From: Corynebacterium imitans
GTDB lineage: Bacteria > Actinomycetota > Actinomycetes > Mycobacteriales > Mycobacteriaceae
Assembly (NCBI RefSeq): GCF_000739455.1
Contig: NZ_CP009211.1
Location: forward strand, 757,660 to 821,659
Direction: 5' to 3'
Length of the DNA: 64,000 nucleotides
Below, piece after piece: positions 1 to 8,113 of the stretch (the stretch's first letter is position 1; each line of letters opens with the position of its first letter). A program made the position numbers and the translations under genes. The notes under the pieces are model-generated. The model was not told the origin of the DNA and searched no databases. It saw nothing but the letters and a program-made list of their open reading frames with translations.

Positions 1-486
1 GGCATCCAAACCGACGCGGCGATCAACCCGGGCAACTCCGGCGGTCCGCTGGTGGACATGCAGGGCAACCTCATCGGCATGAACTCGGTGATCGCCTCGC
101 TGTCGGCGGGCTCCTACGGCGGGCAGCAGGGGGGTTCGATCGGCTTGGGCTTTGCCATTCCCTCGAATTTTGCCAAGCGCGTCGCCCAGCAGCTTATCGA
201 CGACGGCGTGGCCACCCAGCCCATGCTCGGGGTCAGAGTCAGCGCGCTTGACGACGGCACCGAGGGCGCCCGGGTCGCCGCCGTCGAACCCGGCAGCCCT
301 GCGGAGCAGGCCGGACTGCACGCCGGTGACGTGATTGTGAAGCTCAACGACCGGCTCATCGACTCGGCAGATGCGCTGATCGCCGCGACGCGCTCGCACG
401 ACTTCGGCGAGACCGTCACCCTGCAGGTGGAGCGCCCGGGGGAGGAGGATCCCGTTTCCGTAGATGTGACGCTCAGTTCCGAGTAA
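1..486 (+). CDS. HtrA/DegP-type serine protease, 3' part
   Basis: The reading frame is open from the first base of the window, so the N-terminus and most of the protease domain lie outside; 161 residues are visible. Codons 11-17 read GNSGGPL, the catalytic serine motif of trypsin-like HtrA proteases, followed by the end of the protease domain. From about codon 72 a PDZ domain begins (MLGVRV, then the GSPAEQAGL and GDVI segments that form the peptide-binding groove). The stop is TAA at 484. HtrA proteases act in the envelope on misfolded proteins. The gene is followed 66 bases later by mog on the same strand, an order I recall from other corynebacteria. The membrane anchor expected upstream cannot be seen. 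Confidence 0.93.
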   Translation, partial: GIQTDAAINPGNSGGPLVDMQGNLIGMNSVIASLSAGSYGGQQGGSIGLGFAIPSNFAKRVAQQLIDDGVATQPMLGVRVSALDDGTEGARVAAVEPGSPAEQAGLHAGDVIVKLNDRLIDSADALIAATRSHDFGETVTLQVERPGEEDPVSVDVTLSSE

Positions 487-552
487 GTTAAGGGCTACAT
501 CATGGGCAAAAATTCCGGCGCTTGCCGGTAAGGGACGTCGAGGAAGAAGGTT

Positions 553-1143
553 ATGGCAGAGACAATGGGGACGACGGGGACCACGAAGACACTGGATGCG
601 TTTGACGGCGCGGAACCGGACGAGACGTTCCTGCGCGCCGTGGAGCTCGAGCAGTCCACTCCGGCGCAGACCCGTGCGATCGTAGTGCTCGTGGGGGATC
701 ACCGCTACGAGTCGCCGGGGGACAATACCGACAAGATGGTCGCCGAGCTGCTGGGGGAGTACGGCTACCACGTTGATGGCGTCGTGCGGACCAAATCGAA
801 GAAGTCGGAGATCCGCAAGGTGATCGAGACCGGCGTGGTCGGCGGCGTCGACCTGGTGCTCACGCTCGGCGGCACCGGCGTGGGCCCGCGCGATAAGACG
901 CCGGAGGCCACCCGCACCGTGATTGACAAGATGGTGCCGGGCGTAGCGCAGGCCATCCGCTCCTCGGGGCAGTCCTGCGGCGCGGTGGATGCGGCGACCT
1001 CGCGCGGCATTTGCGGCGTCTCCGGCTCGACCGTGGTGGTGAACCTCGCACCGAGCCGCCAGGCCATCCGGGACGGCGTTGCCACGGTTGCCCCGCTGGT
1101 GGAGCACCTCATCGGCGAGCTCAACAGCTACACGGTGCAATAG
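553..1143 (+). CDS. mog: MogA/MoaB-family molybdopterin-binding protein
   Basis: A 196-residue protein with the MoCF_biosynth fold. The diagnostic GGTGVGPRDKTPEA segment (residues about 107-120), which binds molybdopterin, is intact, and a second glycine/serine-rich segment (GVSGSTVVVNL) lies near residue 157. Family members adenylylate molybdopterin before molybdenum insertion. An N-terminal extension of about 40 residues precedes the conserved domain. The start is supported by the purine-rich AGGAAGAAGG at 541-550. The degenerate MoeA homologue Glp is encoded about 3 kb downstream, so the two halves of a MogA/MoeA-like pair are neighbours. Whether this protein serves cofactor synthesis or another role is not shown by the sequence. 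Confidence 0.88.
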   Translation: MAETMGTTGTTKTLDAFDGAEPDETFLRAVELEQSTPAQTRAIVVLVGDHRYESPGDNTDKMVAELLGEYGYHVDGVVRTKSKKSEIRKVIETGVVGGVDLVLTLGGTGVGPRDKTPEATRTVIDKMVPGVAQAIRSSGQSCGAVDAATSRGICGVSGSTVVVNLAPSRQAIRDGVATVAPLVEHLIGELNSYTVQ

Positions 1144-1145
1144 GT

Positions 1146-1346
1146 ATGGCACGGCAGCGCCGCAGGGTACGCCGCGTCGCGGACGTGGACTACGACCGCA
1201 CCGCAGACGCGCCGACGGGCACCTTCGTGGGAGAGAGCAACGACTCGGACGGTCTGCGCGAGGTTGCGTTGGAAGAAGACGCGGAGCCGGAGCTGACCGG
1301 CCGGGCCTTCTACGAAAACGAACGCCCGCCGCACCACGGTGAGTAG
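1146..1346 (+). CDS. Small conserved acidic protein of unknown function
   Basis: A 66-residue reading frame starting two bases after the mog stop, which suggests translational coupling. The N-terminus is arginine-rich (ARQRRRVRRV) and the remainder acidic, with no signal peptide or membrane segment. I do not recognise the family. The position directly behind mog and the plausible composition for this genome support a real gene over two alternative overlapping frames that start upstream inside mog. A hairpin overlaps its 3' end. Confidence 0.6.
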   Translation: MARQRRRVRRVADVDYDRTADAPTGTFVGESNDSDGLREVALEEDAEPELTGRAFYENERPPHHGE

Positions 1347-1361
1347 GTGCGAGCGGGCGTT
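1321..1361. terminator. Inverted repeat at the convergent end of the 66-aa gene and mscL
   Basis: AACGCCCGC at 1321-1329 is perfectly complementary to GCGGGCGTT at 1353-1361, with a 23-base loop. It spans the stop codon of the small gene and lies just before the stop of the convergent mscL. There is no T-run, so a terminator role is only a guess. Confidence 0.3.
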
Positions 1362-1378
1362 ACGAGCAGCTGGAAAAG

Positions 1379-1834
1379 CTACTTGGTTTCTGGGCTCTCG
1401 CCGGTTGCCGGCGGGGTGGAGCTGCCAGCCTGCTGCGGGGTCTGGCCCGCGAGCATGTCGCGGATCTCGGTGAGCAGCTCGGTCTCGGTCGGTGCCGGGG
1501 TGTCCTCGGAGATACCGCGGTGACGCTTCTGCATCTCGTCGAGCTTGTTCATCGGAGCGACGATGAAGAAGTAGACCACTGCCGCGATGAGCAGGAAGTT
1601 GATGATCGCGGAGACCAGCATGCCCAGGTCGAGCGCGGTCTCGGGGCGGCCCGGGATAACCGGGATCTTCCAGCCTTCGCCGACTTCGGCGTCGCCGAAG
1701 ATGTTCAGCAGCGGGGTGATGATCGCGTCAGAGAACGCGGTGACCACAGCGGTGAACGCGGCACCGATGACCACACCGACAGCCAGGTCGATGACGTTGC
1801 CGCGCAGAATAAAGTCGCGGAAGCCCTTGAGCAT
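1379..1834 (-). CDS. mscL: Large-conductance mechanosensitive channel MscL
   Basis: A 151-residue membrane protein. The N-terminal MLKGFRDFILRGN and the following VIDLAVGVVIGAAF segment form the amphipathic helix and pore-lining first transmembrane helix of MscL; a second helix (SAIINFLLIAAVVYFFIV) lies near residues 68-85, followed by a charged cytoplasmic C-terminus with a Pro/Thr-rich tail. The channel opens under membrane tension to release solutes on osmotic downshock. I chose the ATG at 1834 because AAGGAG sits eight bases upstream; the in-frame GTG at 1843 overlaps that site. The gene lies downstream of a SAF-domain gene on the same strand. Confidence 0.95.
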   Translation of the reverse strand: MLKGFRDFILRGNVIDLAVGVVIGAAFTAVVTAFSDAIITPLLNIFGDAEVGEGWKIPVIPGRPETALDLGMLVSAIINFLLIAAVVYFFIVAPMNKLDEMQKRHRGISEDTPAPTETELLTEIRDMLAGQTPQQAGSSTPPATGESPETK

Positions 1835-1924
1835 GGAAAACACTCCTTGTTTGAGTCATGGGGGAAAGTCACCATGGTGGCGAAGTTGCGCGATCATCCA
1901 TGGCAAATGTCAAGAGTACGGAGT

Positions 1925-2548
1925 CTATGCCGAAGTTGCATCCGGAGTCAAAACCACCGCGAGCGGCTCGGTCAACGACGACGCCGCCACGGCCGCCGCC
2001 TGGGACTGGCGCAACAGCACCAGCACCGTATCTTTCCCGCCCGAATCCTCGTCGCTGACCGTGACTATGCGTCCGCCGGTGGCCACGGTGCGAGGCCCCT
2101 CGGTCACGATGTCTACCCGGGCACCGTGGTGCAGCATTGGCAGGATATCGGGCTCTGCCAAGGAGATCGGCACCATCGTAAAAGGCTCCCCGGTAGGAGC
2201 GTCGGCGACGAGGTCGCTGACCAGGTCGGGGCCGACCAGGCGCGTGGTGGTGACTACCTCACCGGCCGCGGCCGAGGCGGCCAAAATGTGGGAGTGTGCG
2301 AGTGCCTCCTCACTTAAGGCGTGGTCCGGAAGCACCTCTTCGGGCACGCGTCGCAGCGTGACGTCCTCCGGGCTTAAGCGAGTGCCGGCGGCCACATCGC
2401 GCGCAAAGACTACGGCGACCGGGTCGGTGTGTGTGGCGCGCACCAGTGCGCTGACGCAGGCGGCGGCAATAAGTAGGGCGGCGAGCACCCGCCGCAGCAG
2501 TACGGTGCGGCGATAGCCTGGGGTGCGCAGGCGCGTTGCAAGATCCAT
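1925..2548 (-). CDS. SAF-domain membrane-anchored protein (CpaB-like)
   Basis: A 207-residue protein with one N-terminal membrane segment (about residues 20-38, VLAALLIAAACVSALV) followed by a SAF domain: VVFARDVAAGTRLSPEDV is the characteristic opening strand and turn. SAF domains occur in the pilus assembly protein CpaB/RcpC and in antifreeze-like proteins. No tad pilus genes are nearby, so the role is unknown. The ATG at 2548 gives a protein that begins shortly before the membrane helix; longer frames upstream run antisense into other genes. It is followed by mscL after 90 bases. Confidence 0.75.
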   Translation of the reverse strand: MDLATRLRTPGYRRTVLLRRVLAALLIAAACVSALVRATHTDPVAVVFARDVAAGTRLSPEDVTLRRVPEEVLPDHALSEEALAHSHILAASAAAGEVVTTTRLVGPDLVSDLVADAPTGEPFTMVPISLAEPDILPMLHHGARVDIVTEGPRTVATGGRIVTVSDEDSGGKDTVLVLLRQSQAAAVAASSLTEPLAVVLTPDATSA

Positions 2549-2592
2549 GCCTATTAGACGCAGCCGCCGCCCCCGCGGTTCCCATTGCCTGG

Positions 2593-3186
2593 CTACTTTC
2601 TTTCTGCCCACCACCAGCCAGACGGGGTGATCACCGCCTGAACGGCCACATCGTGTGCGTCGTGCGGCACGGCATCGACCACGTTGTCGTCGTAGACCAC
2701 CGCGGCGGTGGGGGCGTCGGTGGCTGAAAGTGCCCGGTCGTAGTATCCGGCTCCCTTGCCCAGCCGCATGCCGCTGGCGTCCACACCCAAGGCAGGCACG
2801 ATGAGTGCGCCGCAGGAGTCGAGTACGCGCGAGGTGTAGCGCGGCCCGGCAGGCTCGCTGATACCGAGCGCACCCGGTGCTGCGGGTGCGCCGTCCTGTA
2901 CCGCCCACGCGAGTACGCCGTCGGGAAGCGAGAGTGGCACGAAGACCCGGCGGGCATGCGCGCGCAACATGTCCGCGAAGTTGGCCGCGCCGGGCTCGGT
3001 AGGCAGCGGGTTGTAGGCCGCGATGTTGGAATCCTCGGCGCCTATGTCGCGTAAAAACGACATGGTGTGTTCCGTGAGCGCGGCGTCGAGAAGTGCCTTG
3101 CGCTGCGGGTCATCGCGCAGTGCGCGGCGGGCCTGGGTGAGCTGCGCGCGCAGTGCCTGCTTTGCAGAGGAAGATCGCGGGGACAT
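2593..3186 (-). CDS. fthC: 5-formyltetrahydrofolate cyclo-ligase
   Basis: A 197-residue protein of the 5-FCL (MTHFS) family, which converts 5-formyl-THF to 5,10-methenyl-THF with ATP. The C-terminal motif GMRLGKGAGYYDRAL is the ATP-binding signature of the family, and the lysine/arginine-rich N-terminal helix (SSAKQALRAQLTQARRAL) is also typical. The ATG at 3186 is preceded by AAAGGAT at eight bases. It is transcribed divergently from galU, 118 bases away. Confidence 0.92.
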   Translation of the reverse strand: MSPRSSSAKQALRAQLTQARRALRDDPQRKALLDAALTEHTMSFLRDIGAEDSNIAAYNPLPTEPGAANFADMLRAHARRVFVPLSLPDGVLAWAVQDGAPAAPGALGISEPAGPRYTSRVLDSCGALIVPALGVDASGMRLGKGAGYYDRALSATDAPTAAVVYDDNVVDAVPHDAHDVAVQAVITPSGWWWAERK

Positions 3187-3290
3187 CGAGCGGGATCCTT
3201 TCGTGCTGGTGGTGTCTGTGAATGTCTGTGAAACGCCCGGGAAGTTTCGCGCGGGAGGGAGTCGGAACAAAATAGCAGTTTTGCGCGATG

Positions 3291-3304
3291 TAGGCTGGGT
3301 ATTT
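3291..3304 (+). promoter_or_regulatory. Likely leaderless promoter of galU
   Basis: TAGGCT at 3291-3296 matches the corynebacterial -10 pattern TANNNT and stands eight bases before the galU ATG. No Shine-Dalgarno sequence lies between, so transcription would begin at or next to the start codon. Confidence 0.5.
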
Positions 3305-4261
3305 ATGCGGAATTCTAGCGAAACGACCGCCGCGTCGACCTCTGGCGCGGTCAAGACAGTTGTGGTGCCGGCGGCAGGTATGGGGACCCGCTTTTTGCCT
3401 GCGACGAAGACTGTGCCGAAGGAGCTTCTGCCCGTGGTGGACACTCCGGGCATTGAGCTGATTGCGGAGGAGGCCGCACAGCTGGGTGCGCAGCGCCTGG
3501 CCATTGTGGTTGCCCCGCAAAAAGAGGAGATCATGGCGCACTTCGGCGAGTTTTCCACCCTGCGCGAAACGCTTGCCGCCCGCGGTAAGGACGAGCAGGT
3601 GGAAAAGGTGGCGCGCGCCGCTGATCTGATCGACGCGATCTCGGTGACGCAGGACAAGCCGCTCGGCTTGGGGCATGCGGTTGGCTGCGCGGAGGTCGCT
3701 CTCGACGAGGACGAGGACGTCGTGGCCGTCATGCTGCCGGACGACCTGGTGCTGCCGGCCGGTGTGATGGAGAAGATGGTCAAGGTGCGCGAGCAGCTTG
3801 GCGGCTCGGTGTTGTGCGCTTTCAACGTCACTCCCGAAGAGGTCTTTAACTACGGTGTGTTCGACGTGGCCGAGGCAGATGCTGAGGTCGAGGGCATCGA
3901 GGTCAAGCGCGTGCTTGGCATGGTGGAAAAGCCCGCGGTGGAAGACGCCCCGTCGACGCTTGTTGCCACGGGCCGCTACTTGCTGGACCGGGCGATTTTC
4001 GACGCCCTGCGCAGGATCACACCGGGCAAGGGCGGCGAGCTGCAGCTGACCGATGCCATCGAGCTGATGATTACCGAGGGCCACCCGGTGCACGTGGTGG
4101 TCCACGACGGCAAGCGCCACGACCTGGGTAACCCGGGCGGCTACATTCCGGCGAACGTGGACTTCGGTCTGCGCAGCGAGAAGTACGGCCCGGCGCTCTA
4201 CACCGCGCTGAAGCAGATTATCAGCGACTTTGAAGCAGAGAACCCCGATGTTGTCCGTTAA
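3305..4261 (+). CDS. galU: UTP-glucose-1-phosphate uridylyltransferase
   Basis: A 318-residue cytoplasmic enzyme making UDP-glucose, the precursor of cell-wall galactan, trehalose and glycolipids. The nucleotide-binding signature VVPAAGMGTRFLPATKTVPKE (starting near residue 20) and the sugar-phosphate region MVEKP are intact, and the length fits the family. The ATG at 3305 is preferred because it lies just before the conserved domain and behind a -10 element; a longer frame begins at 3023 but is antisense to the cyclo-ligase gene. glp follows after 20 bases. UDP-glucose is also the substrate of the UDP-sulfoquinovose synthase encoded at 35894-37090. Confidence 0.96.
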   Translation: MRNSSETTAASTSGAVKTVVVPAAGMGTRFLPATKTVPKELLPVVDTPGIELIAEEAAQLGAQRLAIVVAPQKEEIMAHFGEFSTLRETLAARGKDEQVEKVARAADLIDAISVTQDKPLGLGHAVGCAEVALDEDEDVVAVMLPDDLVLPAGVMEKMVKVREQLGGSVLCAFNVTPEEVFNYGVFDVAEADAEVEGIEVKRVLGMVEKPAVEDAPSTLVATGRYLLDRAIFDALRRITPGKGGELQLTDAIELMITEGHPVHVVVHDGKRHDLGNPGGYIPANVDFGLRSEKYGPALYTALKQIISDFEAENPDVVR

Positions 4262-4281
4262 CTCTTACTAGGATTGGTCGA

Positions 4282-5559
4282 ATGCGCAGCGTTGAAGACC
4301 AGCGAGCAATGGTGGTTGACGCGGCGGTGACGCCTGAGCCGATCCGCGTCGGAATTCTAGATGCCCTTGGCCTGATGTGCGCCGAGGAGATCACCGCCAC
4401 CGCACCGCTTCCCGGCTTTGCCCAGGCCGCCGTCGACGGCTATGCCGTCCGCGCGGTTGACGTGGGCGGTGCCGCTGGGCTGCGCGCTTCCCGCGACGCC
4501 AAAGACGAGGAAGTCCCCGCAGGCCGCGACCGCACTTTGCCCGTGGTTGGCGAGGTCGCGGCGGGCTCGCAGAAGCCGCTGCGCCTCCAGCCGCGCCAGG
4601 CAGTCCGTGTAGCTACCGGTGCGCCGTTGCCCACGCTTGCCGACGCCGTCCTGCCCCTCGAGTGGACCGACCGCGGCCGCAAGCGACTGACCCCAACCCG
4701 CACGGTGCACACCGGCGATTTCGTGCGGAAACCGGGCGCGGACATCCAGCCCGGCGACGTCGCCGTGCGCCAGGGCGCAGTACTCGGGCCCGCCCAGATC
4801 GGCCTGGTTGCCGCTGCGGGCCGCGAAAAAGTGCTGGTCTACCCCCGCCCGCGTGTGACCGTGATCAGCTTTGGTCTGGAACTCGTCGACGTGGACCGCA
4901 CGCCCGGGCTGGGACAGGTCTATGACGTGGCCTCCTACGCCGTGGCCGCCGCCGCCGAAGAGGCCGGGGCGGACGTGGTGCGCGCCGGGCTGATCCAGGC
5001 GGAGCCGCGTCGGCTGCGCGAGACGATCGCCGGGCACGTCACCCGCTCAGAGATGGTCATCATCACCGGTGCCGTGGGCGGCTCCGGCGCGAACGTGGTG
5101 CAGGACGTGCTGCGCGAGATGGGCGAGATCGACACCCAGCGCGTGGCCATGCACCCGGGCTCGGTCCAGGGCTTCGGGCTGTTGGGCGAGGAGCGCACGC
5201 CGGTGTTCCTCCTGCCCGCGAATCCGGTCAGCGCGCTGGTGATCACGGAGACGATCGTCCGTCCCGCGGTCCGCCAGGCGCTCGGCAAGACGCAGGTGCA
5301 GCGCCGACTCATACAGGCGCGCTCGGTGCGCGCGATCGAGTCCATCCCGGGCCGCCGCGCCTTCATCCGCGCCCGCCTGATGCGCGATATTGAAACCGGC
5401 GAGTACCTGGTGGAATCGCTCGGCACGGCCGAGGGAGGAGCGGCCCACCTGCTGGCGGGCTTTGCAGAGGCCAACGCCATGATCTGCCTGCCGGAGGACG
5501 TCACCGACGTGCGCCCGGGCGACGTGGTGGACGTCGAGTTTTTGCAACAGCGCAGCTAA
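4282..5559 (+). CDS. glp: Gephyrin-like MoeA homologue Glp (divisome protein)
   Basis: A 425-residue MoeA/gephyrin-fold protein. The N-terminal MoeA domain keeps LPGFAQAAVDGYA (about residues 38-50). In the molybdotransferase domain the usual TGDE acidic motif reads FGLE, the SGGVS motif reads ITGAVGGSG, and the GLPGNP motif reads LLPANP, so residues needed for molybdenum insertion are altered. Corynebacterium glutamicum Glp is a moonlighting MoeA homologue reported to bind FtsZ and the membrane receptor GlpR at the division site. The glpR gene lies one gene downstream, which supports that assignment. Residual enzyme activity cannot be excluded from sequence. Confidence 0.88.
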   Translation: MRSVEDQRAMVVDAAVTPEPIRVGILDALGLMCAEEITATAPLPGFAQAAVDGYAVRAVDVGGAAGLRASRDAKDEEVPAGRDRTLPVVGEVAAGSQKPLRLQPRQAVRVATGAPLPTLADAVLPLEWTDRGRKRLTPTRTVHTGDFVRKPGADIQPGDVAVRQGAVLGPAQIGLVAAAGREKVLVYPRPRVTVISFGLELVDVDRTPGLGQVYDVASYAVAAAAEEAGADVVRAGLIQAEPRRLRETIAGHVTRSEMVIITGAVGGSGANVVQDVLREMGEIDTQRVAMHPGSVQGFGLLGEERTPVFLLPANPVSALVITETIVRPAVRQALGKTQVQRRLIQARSVRAIESIPGRRAFIRARLMRDIETGEYLVESLGTAEGGAAHLLAGFAEANAMICLPEDVTDVRPGDVVDVEFLQQRS

Positions 5560-5562
5560 CCA

Positions 5563-6216
5563 ATGTCGCTGCTGTCCCTGTTCCGCGAGCCCACACCGGG
5601 CTGGCCCGAAGACACCCCCACGCTGCAGCTTGCCGACGGCACCACGCTCAAACTCCGCCCCCTGAAATCCAGCGACGGACGCGCCTGGCGCGAGACCCGC
5701 ATCCTGGATGAGCAGTGGCTCAAACCAGTCGAGCCGACCGTCCCCGGGACGTGGGAGGAGGCGCACTCGGCCCAGGCCTGGCGCGCCAATTGGCTGAACC
5801 TGCGCAAGCTGGCGCTCGGCGGCGTGGTGATCCCGCTAGTCATCGAGGCCGACGGCCACTTCGCCGGACAAGTGACCCTGGGCAACATCCAGCACGGCGC
5901 GGTGGGGGAGTGCTGGATCGGTTACTGGGTCCACTCGCCGTTTATGGGGCGCGGGATCGCGACGGCGGCCTGTGCTTTGGGGACGGACCATGCGCTCGGC
6001 AGGGTGGGGCTGCACCGGGTGACGGCGACCTTTCTGCCGGACAACCCGGCGTCGAGAAGCGTGCTCGCGGCGAACGGCTACCGCGAGGAAGGCTACTTCC
6101 GCAAGAACCTGCACATCGACGGGCAATGGCGCGATCATCACTTCGTGGCGCTCAATGCCGAGGACTTTCCGCAGAGCGCGGTTGCGCGGCTGCGGGAGCA
6201 AGGACGCGTACGCTAA
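5563..6216 (+). CDS. GNAT-family N-acetyltransferase (RimJ-like)
   Basis: A 217-residue acetyltransferase starting three bases after the glp stop. It has the RimJ/RimL layout: an N-terminal LRPLKSSDGRAWRETR segment, the acetyl-CoA binding loop MGRGIATAA near residues 127-135, and HRVTATFLPDNPASRSVLAANGYREEG, the typical C-terminal motif (about residues 149-176). RimJ/RimL enzymes acetylate ribosomal protein or other protein N-termini; the substrate here is unknown. Its placement between glp and glpR suggests co-transcription. Confidence 0.88.
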   Translation: MSLLSLFREPTPGWPEDTPTLQLADGTTLKLRPLKSSDGRAWRETRILDEQWLKPVEPTVPGTWEEAHSAQAWRANWLNLRKLALGGVVIPLVIEADGHFAGQVTLGNIQHGAVGECWIGYWVHSPFMGRGIATAACALGTDHALGRVGLHRVTATFLPDNPASRSVLAANGYREEGYFRKNLHIDGQWRDHHFVALNAEDFPQSAVARLREQGRVR

Positions 6217-6332
6217 ATTCTTCCGTCGGCACACGGCGTGCCTGGCGGTTGTGCGGGGCGGGCGCGGTTAGCGTTAGTGCAGTTTCTTATCTCCATCGCC
6301 GTCGTCTGTCGCGTTGAAAGGTGGCTTTGCCC

Positions 6333-7454
6333 ATGGGCAGCCTGAGCTTGATCATCGTCCTCATCCTCGTCGTGTGGATCATCGTGCTTGCCCCGATGCT
6401 CTCGGGCAGCGTGAAAAAGATCCGCCGTTCCGGCGAAGGCTACGAGGAGACGCGCGTGCTGCACGAGGGCGGCACCGAACCCATGGTGTCGCGCCGTCGC
6501 CCGAAGCTCACCGCCGCCGATGTGCACCAGCACGCCGAGGCCGATGAGGACGTCGAGCTCGTCGAGGCCGAGGATGAGCAGGTGCTTATCGACGACGCGC
6601 CACCCCTGCGCACCATCTTCCGCAAAGATGTCGAGCCCGCCGAGGAGACCCCCATGGTGATCGACGCCGAGCCGGTTGAGGAGACTGAAGCGGCAGAGGA
6701 TGCTGAAACGGCTGAAGACGCTGAGACTCAAGAGACGGCAGAGGGTGGCTCGACCCGCGTGGAGCTGGATGGTGAGGCTGATGAATCTGCTGAGTCTGTT
6801 GAAGACGATGCAGACTGGGAGGACCCTGAGGACGCTGACGATCAGCACTACGAGCTGCGTGAGGCCTACGAGTCCCCGGCCGATTTCGGCTACGTCGACG
6901 AGGATGCACCAAAGGTCGAGCGCGCGCAGGAGGATACACCCGAGCCGGCACCCGTAGGTGCGGACTCGCTCGAGCCGGACGACAGCGACATCGCCTTCGC
7001 CAAGACGCGCCGCGGCCGCGGTGGCTACGACCCGGAGCGCGAGCGCGCCGCGCGCGCGGAGCGTTTCCGTCGCCGTCAGCGCACCTTCCTTGGCCTGATC
7101 ATCTTCTTCGTGGTCACCTTCGTCATCGCATTCGTCGCGGGTGGGTGGACCTGGATCCTGCCTGCGATCGCGGTCGGGCTCAATGCGTGGTTCTTCATCG
7201 CCGCTCGCGGTGCGGTGCGCAAGGAGCGTGCCCTGCACCAGCGCCGCGTACGTCAGCTGCGACGCGCACGCATGGGCGTGGACCTTGCCCAGCGCCCGCA
7301 GCCCGCGCCTGGCGAGCGTCGCCGCGTTGGCTCCGTCATCCTGGACATGGACGAAGAACACCCCGACTTCGAGACGCTCCCGGTCTACCGCCGCGAACAG
7401 GAACGCGACGAGTACTACGGCGATCCACGCGATTACACGCCGCGCGCGAGCTAA
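6333..7454 (+). CDS. glpR: GlpR, membrane receptor of the gephyrin-like protein Glp
   Basis: A 373-residue membrane protein. One hydrophobic helix occupies residues about 4-24, a long acidic, low-complexity stretch rich in Glu/Asp/Ala follows (about 70-215), then a basic patch and two closely spaced helices (about 252-272 and 275-293), and a polar C-terminal tail. This matches the corynebacterial GlpR receptor that recruits Glp to the division septum, and the gene sits in the glp cluster. I chose the ATG at 6333 because AAAGGTGG lies eight bases upstream; the GTG at 6321 falls inside that site. The acidic repeats may vary in length between strains. Confidence 0.85.
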   Translation: MGSLSLIIVLILVVWIIVLAPMLSGSVKKIRRSGEGYEETRVLHEGGTEPMVSRRRPKLTAADVHQHAEADEDVELVEAEDEQVLIDDAPPLRTIFRKDVEPAEETPMVIDAEPVEETEAAEDAETAEDAETQETAEGGSTRVELDGEADESAESVEDDADWEDPEDADDQHYELREAYESPADFGYVDEDAPKVERAQEDTPEPAPVGADSLEPDDSDIAFAKTRRGRGGYDPERERAARAERFRRRQRTFLGLIIFFVVTFVIAFVAGGWTWILPAIAVGLNAWFFIAARGAVRKERALHQRRVRQLRRARMGVDLAQRPQPAPGERRRVGSVILDMDEEHPDFETLPVYRREQERDEYYGDPRDYTPRAS

Positions 7455-7521
7455 CGTTGCAGGCCTCTCACCAGCGGATTTCACCAGCTGGTGAGGGAGG
7501 AGTAACGTTGCTTCCCAGCAC

Positions 7522-7594
7522 GGGGCTATAGCTCAGTTGGTAGAGCGTCGCGTTCGCAATGCGAAGGTCAGGGGTTCGATTCCCCTTAGCTCCA
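7522..7594 (+). tRNA. tRNA-Ala (anticodon CGC)
   Basis: Cloverleaf drawn by eye: acceptor GGGGCTA/TAGCTCC with one G-T pair, D-arm GCTC..GAGC, anticodon stem TCGCG/TGCGA with loop TTCGCAA (anticodon CGC), T-arm AGGGG-TTCGATT-CCCCT, discriminator A at 7594. The 3' CCA is not encoded. It reads GCG codons. A probable acquired island begins directly downstream. Confidence 0.95.
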
Positions 7595-7602
7595 CTGGAT
7601 AC

Positions 7603-7632
7603 AAACCCCCAGGTCTCACGGCCTGGGGGTTT
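7603..7632 (+). terminator. Rho-independent terminator after tRNA-Ala
   Basis: AAACCCCCAGG at 7603-7613 pairs perfectly with CCTGGGGGTTT at 7622-7632 over an eight-base loop and ends in a short T-run, eight bases after the mature tRNA end. Confidence 0.85.
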
Positions 7633-7666
7633 CTTCGTGTTCGTGCAGGTAGTGGGGGAACTGGTC

Positions 7667-7688
7667 TAAATGGAGCTAGCTCCGTTTA
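7667..7688. repeat. 22-bp near-perfect palindrome, copy 1
   Basis: TAAATGGAGCTAGCTCCGTTTA is self-complementary except for one mismatched pair. Its core GGAGCTAGCTCC recurs 69 bases downstream, and TAGCTCC also forms the 3' acceptor strand of the adjacent tRNA-Ala. Confidence 0.8.
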
Positions 7689-7735
7689 AGGAATCTGGTT
7701 TTGCGCGACCTGGTGTTTTGGCGGTGGCGTTGGGC

Positions 7736-7757
7736 CAAATGGAGCTAGCTCCGCTTA
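7736..7757. repeat. 22-bp palindrome, copy 2
   Basis: Shares AAATGGAGCTAGCTCCG and a following TTA with copy 1. Could be an operator pair, a cruciform or att-like sequence derived from the tRNA end. Confidence 0.8.
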
Positions 7758-8113
7758 GAGCAACCGGGCTGTCGCTTTGTGGCTTCACTCGTAGACCACG
7801 TTTAGACCACGAGATCGTCTCGGGGGAAGGTTTATGACCAGCGATTCTGGAAATAATGACGCAGGTACGCGGTACGCTAAGTCGATGGCTGACATGACGC
7901 GTCATGGGAGCGAATCCGCCGTTAAGCAACGGTTACGCAACACGACGGGGCGACGAGGGGAAGTCCACTAATTGCAAAATAGCTTTCACCGGCGGCACCA
8001 TTCGTCAAAGACGACGTGGTCAGCGGGTGCGTAATCCGATCGTGGACTGTTAAGCGGTAGTCTGGCTATCGGAGTTGGAGAAAAGTTGGCTGGAAGTCTA
8101 AGGGAGGTGCATC

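Larger units (their letters stand above)
7633..8113. other. Gene-free region between tRNA-Ala terminator and ATPase gene
   Basis: About 480 bases with no convincing gene on either strand. It contains two copies of a long palindrome (annotated separately), a direct repeat TAGACCACG near 7795 and 7804, and an inverted repeat ATGACGCGTCAT around 7893-7905. No integrase remnant could be recognised. It probably holds the promoter and control sites of the ATPase-protease operon or the scar of an integration event at the tRNA. Confidence 0.6.

Noticed and set aside
7666..7929. 87-codon minus-strand frame in the region after tRNA-Ala
   Set aside because: Its C-terminal end only translates the two palindromes twice; no domain, ribosome binding site or plausible composition.
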